NCBI GenBank assembly: GCA_947464665.1
Contig: CANHXV010000089.1
Coordinates: 1 to 8,125, forward strand
DNA from: Comamonadaceae bacterium
GTDB lineage: Bacteria; Pseudomonadota; Gammaproteobacteria; Burkholderiales; Burkholderiaceae_C
Direction of reading: 5' to 3'
DNA length: 8,125 nucleotides
Position 1 is the stretch's first letter. The number at the start of each line of letters is the position of its first letter. Below, piece by piece: positions 6,971 to 8,125 of this stretch. The position numbers and the translations under genes were made by a program. Below the pieces are notes generated by a model that was given only the letters and a program-made list of their open reading frames with translations, had not been told where the DNA came from and did no database searches.

Positions 6971-6976
6971 ATGGTA
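6971..6976 (-). promoter_or_regulatory. Putative -10 box of the usp promoter
   Basis: Read leftward the hexamer is TACCAT, 4 of 6 matches to TATAAT. It would start transcription near 6963-6964, placing the centre of the FNR box at about -40.5 to -41.5, the class II activator position. No -35 hexamer is needed in such promoters and none is seen. The leader would be 12 bases to the ATG at 6951 or 18 to the ATG at 6945. Confidence 0.45.
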
Positions 6977-6997
6977 GGGATTCGGTTTTTGAACGCC

Positions 6998-7011
6998 TTG
7001 ATGTAAATCAA
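6998..7011. promoter_or_regulatory. FNR/ANR-type binding site (TTGATGTAAATCAA)
   Basis: A perfect match to the FNR/ANR consensus TTGAT-N4-ATCAA in the 148-bp gap between the divergent usp and DUF3297-type genes. FNR-family regulators (Fnr/Anr, FixK, Dnr) bind this dyad; the Fe-S ones are active when oxygen is low. Its distance to the usp -10 suits class II activation. For the rightward gene, a TAGAAT -10 at 7044-7049 would put the box centre near -51.5, a less usual distance. Which regulator binds cannot be decided here. Confidence 0.8.
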
Positions 7012-7043
7012 GTTTTATTTGTGTAGCTTGATGCCGGTTCGCC

Positions 7044-7049
7044 TAGAAT
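7044..7049 (+). promoter_or_regulatory. Putative -10 box for the DUF3297-type/CMD operon
   Basis: TAGAAT matches TATAAT at 5 of 6 positions and would start transcription near 7056, giving a leader of about 44 bases before the ATG at 7100. There is no good -35 at 16-18 bp; TTGATG at 7028-7033 is only 10 bp away. This fits an activator-assisted promoter or a chance hexamer. Confidence 0.35.
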
Positions 7050-7099
7050 GAACCCACCGCTGAACAAGTTTTATTTTTCACACATGACTTAACTAAAAA

Positions 7100-7348
7100 A
7101 TGAGCGACACCCCCTCACGCCCCGAATTACCTGACCACCTCTCTATTGATGCCCGCAGCCCTTTTTACGTTGCGGCTATTTTTGAGCACGATATTGGCAT
7201 CCGTTTCAATGGCAAAGATCGAAAAGATGTCGAAGAATATTGCATCAGCGAAGGGTGGGTCAAAGTGCCCGCCGGTAAAGCGCTCGACCGCAAAGGCAAT
7301 CCCTTGCTCATGAAACTCAAGGGCAAGGTAGAAGCTTATTACCGATAA
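7100..7348 (+). CDS. DUF3297-family small protein
   Basis: An 82-residue soluble protein of a conserved proteobacterial family that I recognise as DUF3297; function unknown. Recognisable stretches are PELPDHLSIDARSPFYVAA (near 8-26), HDIGIRFNGKDR (about 30-41), VEEYCISEGWVKV and the C-terminal LLMKLKGKVEAYYR. It is a full-length member by memory of the family, with a single Cys and no membrane segment. There is no Shine-Dalgarno before the ATG; the preceding bases are A-rich (ACTAAAAA), and a two-codon ATG-ACT-TAA sits at 7084-7092. It is followed after 17 bp by the CMD-family gene in the same direction, so the two probably form an operon. The start is divergent from usp with the FNR box in between. 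Confidence 0.88.
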   Translation: MSDTPSRPELPDHLSIDARSPFYVAAIFEHDIGIRFNGKDRKDVEEYCISEGWVKVPAGKALDRKGNPLLMKLKGKVEAYYR

Positions 7349-7365
7349 ATACTGAAAGACACAAC

Positions 7366-7911
7366 ATGCGAATACCAGATTGGACGCCAGAACAACTGGC
7401 TCAACCTCAAGAATTGGTAGACACCATTTTGGCCCGCAGGGGTGGGGCACTGCTTAACCTAGACAAAGCACTTTTGTGGAGTGAGCCAGTTGCGGCTGGT
7501 TGGAACGTCTACATGCGCAATGTTCGCACCGGTTTGTCTGCCCCGCGTAAATTGTGTGAGCTTGGCATTTGTGCCGTGGCCTTGCTCACAGGTGCGCACT
7601 ACGAATACCACCACCATGCCCCTGACTTCTTCAAAGCCGGTGGTACGCAAGCTGAATTAGATGGCTTAAAAAGGGCGCTTGAAGACAATCCTGCCGATGG
7701 CGTGAGGGACGCCGCTTTGGACGAAATGTCGCAGTGGGTGGTGCGATATGCAGCGCAGATGACGCTTCGAGTGAAAGTGGACGAAGCGCTGTTCAGACAA
7801 CTGCAATCGCGGCTGAATACAACGGAACTTGTTGAACTCACCACCACCATTGCGGCCTACAACATGGTGGCCAGGTTGTTGGTTGCGCTCGAAATTACGC
7901 CTGAGACCTAG
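7366..7911 (+). CDS. Carboxymuconolactone decarboxylase (CMD)-family protein
   Basis: A 181-residue all-helical protein of the CMD/AhpD-like superfamily. The conserved core is CELGICAVALLTGAHYEY followed by HHH (about 64-84), equivalent to the ELVIL-TGxxYEWxHH motif of the family, followed by APDFFKAG and a C-terminal helix ending ELTTTIAAYNMVARLLVAL. The AhpD-type CxxC redox pair is absent, so a peroxiredoxin-reductase role is unlikely. The Glu/His-rich core is what decarboxylase-like or uncharacterised members carry. The true substrate is unknown. The start ATG at 7366 has a weak GAAAG upstream. It lies 17 bp after the DUF3297-type gene, so it is likely cotranscribed and possibly under the same oxygen-linked control. 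Confidence 0.88.
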   Translation: MRIPDWTPEQLAQPQELVDTILARRGGALLNLDKALLWSEPVAAGWNVYMRNVRTGLSAPRKLCELGICAVALLTGAHYEYHHHAPDFFKAGGTQAELDGLKRALEDNPADGVRDAALDEMSQWVVRYAAQMTLRVKVDEALFRQLQSRLNTTELVELTTTIAAYNMVARLLVALEITPET

Positions 7912-8008
7912 GTGCAAAAGAGGCCTTTAGTGTCTATAAACCCTAGGCGCTGGCTTGATTTTCAATAGAAAGTCGTTCGATACTAAAGACTTTATTCAGC
8001 CCCTTGGC

Positions 8009-8014
8009 TAAAAT
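8009..8014 (+). promoter_or_regulatory. Possible -10 box for the aminotransferase gene
   Basis: TAAAAT (5 of 6 to TATAAT) would start transcription near 8021, about 28 bases before the preferred ATG. No recognisable -35 is found at normal spacing. The 137-bp gap upstream otherwise shows only a weak inverted repeat, AAAGTC (7969-7974) / GACTTT (7988-7993). Confidence 0.3.
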
Positions 8015-8036
8015 ATTCAGTTCCTTTTTCATTCCT

Positions 8037-8041
8037 AGGAG
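8037..8041 (+). promoter_or_regulatory. Ribosome binding site (AGGAG) deciding the aminotransferase start
   Basis: AGGAG is 1 base before the in-frame ATG at 8043 but 7 bases before the ATG at 8049. The second distance is ideal, so 8049 is the likely start. It is the only strong Shine-Dalgarno in the window. Confidence 0.75.
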
Positions 8042-8048
8042 AATGACC

Positions 8049-8125
8049 ATGCCCGCTTTATTGCCCCACATTGACCCCGATGGCTTGCTTGAATTTTCTG
8101 TGGTTTACACAGACCGAGCACTGAA
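8049..8125 (+). CDS. Class V PLP-dependent aminotransferase (alanine/serine-glyoxylate type), 5' fragment
   Basis: Only the first 25 complete codons lie in the window (MPALLPHIDPDGLLEFSVVY, then TDRAL). The pattern 'LLPxxDPDGLLEYSVVYTDRSLN' is the start I recall for alanine-glyoxylate/serine-glyoxylate-like aminotransferases of Burkholderiales (class V fold). The catalytic lysine and the rest of the enzyme are beyond the edge, so the call rests on the N-terminus alone. The start at 8049 follows AGGAG by 7 bases; an in-frame ATG at 8043 is less well placed. It lies 137 bp after the CMD-family gene and may have its own promoter. Confidence 0.65.
   Translation, partial: MPALLPHIDPDGLLEFSVVYTDRAL

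Noticed and set aside
7084..7092. ATG-ACT-TAA mini-frame just before the DUF3297-type gene as a regulatory upstream frame
   Set aside because: It has no ribosome binding site and two codons only; most likely incidental.
7969..7993. Inverted repeat AAAGTC/GACTTT before the aminotransferase gene as an operator
   Set aside because: Six-base A/T-rich arms 13 bases apart are expected by chance in a region of this size, and no regulator gene is nearby.

Overview
The window looks like chromosomal DNA of a betaproteobacterium, most probably a Comamonadaceae-type member of Burkholderiales (Limnohabitans/Rhodoferax-like). This rests on the protein families, their wording and the gene types: S9 peptidase, Cho, YlqF, UspA, a DUF3297-type protein, and the start of a class V aminotransferase. 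It is an inference from remembered homologues, not a search. There is no phage, plasmid, CRISPR, tRNA or rRNA signal. Coding density is high and no gene-free stretch exceeds about 150 bases.

Left part (1-2478): an S9-family serine peptidase reads rightward and converges on a small single-span membrane-anchored protein of unknown function that reads leftward. The 148-bp gap after it carries a near-perfect 37-bp palindrome directly in front of the next gene.

Middle (2479-4516): an MFS transporter (+) converges on a class II aldolase/adducin-family protein (-). The 43 bp between their stop codons are almost filled by a second repeat built from the same 14-base unit (AATAAATGGGGTCA) as the palindrome upstream of the transporter. 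The transporter gene is thus bracketed by two related REP-like palindromic elements, five copies of the unit in all. The downstream element can also serve as a bidirectional terminator.

Right-centre (4517-6463): Cho, a UvrC-like GIY-YIG repair endonuclease, is transcribed divergently from the aldolase. It is followed by the circularly permuted ribosome-assembly GTPase YlqF/RbgA.

Right part (6464-8125): a UspA-type universal stress protein (-) is divergent from a two-gene unit (+) coding for a DUF3297-type small protein and a carboxymuconolactone-decarboxylase-family protein. Their shared 148-bp promoter region contains a perfect FNR/ANR consensus box (TTGATGTAAATCAA). It is placed close to -41.5 relative to a plausible -10 for the stress gene, which predicts induction under low oxygen. 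The window ends inside the first 26 codons of a class V PLP-dependent aminotransferase with a strong ribosome binding site.

No unmistakably new multi-gene system is visible. The most informative signals are the FNR box with its divergent genes and the palindromic repeats bracketing the transporter.
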